Part shown: piece after piece, positions 6,815-8,237 of the stretch
How positions within the stretch are numbered: position 1 is the first letter of the stretch
How the letters are laid out: each line of letters begins with the position of its first letter
Assembly: GCA_937872165.1 (NCBI GenBank)
Contig: CALMOR010000235.1
Location: 5,803-14,039, forward strand
DNA from: an uncultured Burkholderiales bacterium
GTDB taxonomy: Bacteria > Pseudomonadota > Gammaproteobacteria > Burkholderiales > Burkholderiaceae_D
Direction of reading: 5' to 3'
DNA: 8,237 nucleotides
Position numbers and translations under genes: made by a program
The notes under the pieces: generated by a model
Seen by the model: the letters and a program-made list of their open reading frames with translations, nothing else
Told to the model about the DNA's origin: nothing
Databases searched by the model: none

Positions 6815-6855
6815 GCCGGACGGCCGGCGCGGGCGACCTGCCGGTAGCCGGCGCG
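6815..6855. repeat. Paired GC-rich stem-loops in the argD-argF gap
   Basis: Two short perfect hairpins, GCCGG-ACGG-CCGGC at 6815-6828 and GCCGG-TAG-CCGGC at 6840-6852, stand side by side. They are linked by a direct repeat of GCCGGCGCG (6823-6831 and 6847-6855). They lie about 40 to 80 bases past the argD stop. There is no T-run, so this is not a standard intrinsic terminator. It could be an mRNA-stabilising or partial attenuation structure. The rest of the 137-base gap shows no clear promoter. Confidence 0.4.
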
Positions 6856-6892
6856 CTCCGCGACTACGCGCTGGTGGGAACGGAACGCCGCG

Positions 6893-8155
6893 TCACGCGG
6901 CCTTGGGCTGCGCCTGCTGCGCAAGAAAATCGCGGACCAGCGCGACCACGCCTTCGGCCAGCATCGCCGCTTCGTCGACGTTCATCACGAGCGAAGGCAA
7001 CAGGCGCAACACCCGGTCCTGCGTGACGTTGATCAGCAGGCCGTACCCGGGCGAGTAGTCGAGCGCGCGACGGGGGAGATCGCCGCACGGGCATGCGAGC
7101 TCGATGCCGAGCATCAGGCCGCGACCGCGGATCTCGAGCACGCCGGCCACCGAAGCCAGTTCCCGCGAGAACGCCGCCCGCAACACCTGCCCCACCGTCT
7201 CGGCATTGGCGAGCAGGCCTTCGTCCTCGATCACCGACAGGGTCTCGAGGGCGGCTCTGCAGGCCAGTGGATTGCCGCCGAAGGTGGTCCCGTGATTGCC
7301 GGGCCCGAAGACCTGCGCAGCCGCGCCGCGCGCGACGACGGCGCCGATCGGCACACCGCCCGCGAGGCCCTTCGCCAGCGGCATGACGTCGGGCTGTATG
7401 CCGGCCCACTGATGCGCGAACCACTTGCCGGTGCGGCCGATGCCGCACTGGACCTCGTCGATCATGAGCAGCCAGCCGCGTTCGTCGCACAACGCGCGCA
7501 GGCCCTTCAGATATTCGATGCGGGCCGGCGTCACGCCACCCTCGCCCTGGATGGCCTCGAGGAAGATCGCGACCACGTCGGGATGCTCGCCGGCGACCCG
7601 CTCGACGGCCGCGAGGTCGTTGAGCGGCACGCGGACGAAGCCCGGCACGAGCGGCCCGAAGCCTTTCTGCACCTTGGCGTTGCCAGTGGCGGAGAGCGTC
7701 GCGATCGAGCGGCCGTGGAAGGCGTTGTCGTAGACGATGATCTCGGGGTTCTCGATGCCGCGATCGTGGCCGTACTTGCGCGCGATCTTCAGCGCCGCTT
7801 CGTTCGCCTCGAGGCCCGAGTTGCAGAAGAACACCTTGTCCATGCCCGACAGCGCGCACAGCTTGTCGGCGAGCGTCTCCTGCAGGCGCACCTTGTAGAC
7901 GTTCGACGAGTGGATCATCTTCGACGCCTGGTCGGCGATCGCCGACACGAGACGCGGATGACCGTGGCCGAGCGTGTTGACCGCGATGCCGGCGAGACCG
8001 TCGAGATACTTGCGGCCCGCTTCGTCCCACACCCAGACACCCTTGCCGTGCGACAGATGGATCGGCAGGTTGGCGTACGTGTTCATCAGGTGCGACGACG
8101 GCGCCGTCTGGGCGTTCGTCGACGGGGCGATGGAGGAGCGGGAGGTCGGGTTCAT
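6893..8155 (-). CDS. argD: Acetylornithine aminotransferase
   Basis: 420 residues, a class III PLP-dependent aminotransferase that converts N-acetylglutamate semialdehyde to N-acetylornithine with glutamate. Members of the family often also serve as succinyldiaminopimelate aminotransferase in lysine synthesis. Visible motifs are GIAVNTLGHGHP (56-67), FFCNSGLEANEAALKIAR (109-126, PLP phosphate), NAFHGRSIATLSATG (144-158), IDEVQCGIGRTGKWFAHQ (232-249, with Asp233 at the PLP ring nitrogen), the Schiff-base Lys262 in PLAKGLAGGVPIGA, and TTFGGNPLAC (290-299). Start choice: ATG 8155 gives a 23-residue Ser/Thr/Ala-rich lead before SHLMNTYANLP, while Met24 (8086) would give the compact form. Neither has a good ribosome site. 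A start at 8155 is kept because the SHL residues just before Met24 look family-like. It is the first gene of the arginine cluster here. Confidence 0.96.
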   Translation of the reverse strand: MNPTSRSSIAPSTNAQTAPSSHLMNTYANLPIHLSHGKGVWVWDEAGRKYLDGLAGIAVNTLGHGHPRLVSAIADQASKMIHSSNVYKVRLQETLADKLCALSGMDKVFFCNSGLEANEAALKIARKYGHDRGIENPEIIVYDNAFHGRSIATLSATGNAKVQKGFGPLVPGFVRVPLNDLAAVERVAGEHPDVVAIFLEAIQGEGGVTPARIEYLKGLRALCDERGWLLMIDEVQCGIGRTGKWFAHQWAGIQPDVMPLAKGLAGGVPIGAVVARGAAAQVFGPGNHGTTFGGNPLACRAALETLSVIEDEGLLANAETVGQVLRAAFSRELASVAGVLEIRGRGLMLGIELACPCGDLPRRALDYSPGYGLLINVTQDRVLRLLPSLVMNVDEAAMLAEGVVALVRDFLAQQAQPKAA

Positions 8156-8166
8156 GCGCGTCGCAT
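8152..8166 (-). other. Possible four-codon upstream ORF (Met-Arg-Arg-Ala) overlapping the argD start
   Basis: Just ahead of argD, ATG CGA CGC GCA TGA reads as a tiny ORF. Its stop overlaps the argD start codon in an ATGA arrangement, and two of its four codons are arginine. It has no good ribosome site. Arginine codons are common in this genome, so chance is a serious alternative. Confidence 0.2.
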
Positions 8167-8189
8167 TCGGGGTCCGTGGACGATTGCCG

Positions 8190-8195
8190 ATGTTA
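8190..8195 (-). promoter_or_regulatory. Weak candidate -10 element for argD
   Basis: TAACAT on the minus strand (4 of 6 matches) lies in the only AT-rich dip upstream of argD. A start near 8183 would give a leader of about 28 bases. No -35 consensus is present. The window ends only 82 bases upstream of argD, so the real promoter may lie outside it. Confidence 0.25.
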
Positions 8196-8237
8196 AGCGA
8201 TTTGATGGGAGCTGACGAGGCGCGTCCGATGCGTCCG

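Noticed and set aside
6756..6892. A dedicated argF promoter
   Set aside because: The best candidates (for example TTGAGC followed by GATACG) run into the start codon itself and match the consensus poorly.
7292..8215. A plus-strand open frame of 307 codons antisense to argD
   Set aside because: Composition is that of a shadow frame, and argD motifs are intact on the other strand.

Overview
This is a GC-rich window with the look of a betaproteobacterial chromosome (Burkholderiales or a relative). The main grounds are the strong G/C bias at third codon positions, the gene set, and the order argD, argF, argG, murB, yajQ, which from recall resembles betaproteobacterial neighbourhoods; no database was searched. 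I see seven complete protein genes and one probable gene fragment. There are no RNA genes, no CRISPR and no insertion sequences.

Right part (8155 down to 2621, minus strand): an arginine-biosynthesis cluster read right to left. It holds argD (acetylornithine aminotransferase), argF (ornithine carbamoyltransferase), a soluble 601-residue TPR-like/coiled-coil/GGDEF diguanylate cyclase 33 bases after argF, and argG (argininosuccinate synthase). argG has its own promoter-like site, a perfect TATAAT overlapping the end of the cyclase gene, and a leader of about 130 bases with two perfect inverted repeats. argD, argF and argG supply the acetylornithine-to-ornithine, ornithine-to-citrulline and citrulline-to-argininosuccinate steps; argH is not in the window.

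Middle (1418 to 2653): murB (plus strand, peptidoglycan precursor synthesis) converges on argG. The short gap between them, together with the last codons of argG, is built from a tandem repeat of about 48 bases. The repeat copies the argG 3' end in frame, including the coding of its C-terminal tail.

Left part (1 to 1311): yajQ is divergent from murB and is followed after 15 bases by a secreted or periplasmic retropepsin-like aspartic protease, probably in one operon. A plus-strand fragment with one hydrophobic segment runs in from the left edge and overlaps the protease gene tail to tail.

The core enzymes are ordinary. The less ordinary points are the argG-tail repeat array, a c-di-GMP synthase lodged inside the arginine cluster with a YajQ gene (a family with a reported c-di-GMP receptor) one locus away, a possibly leaderless murB, and the repeat-rich regions upstream of argG and between yajQ and murB. 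I found no clear evidence of a wholly new multi-gene system.
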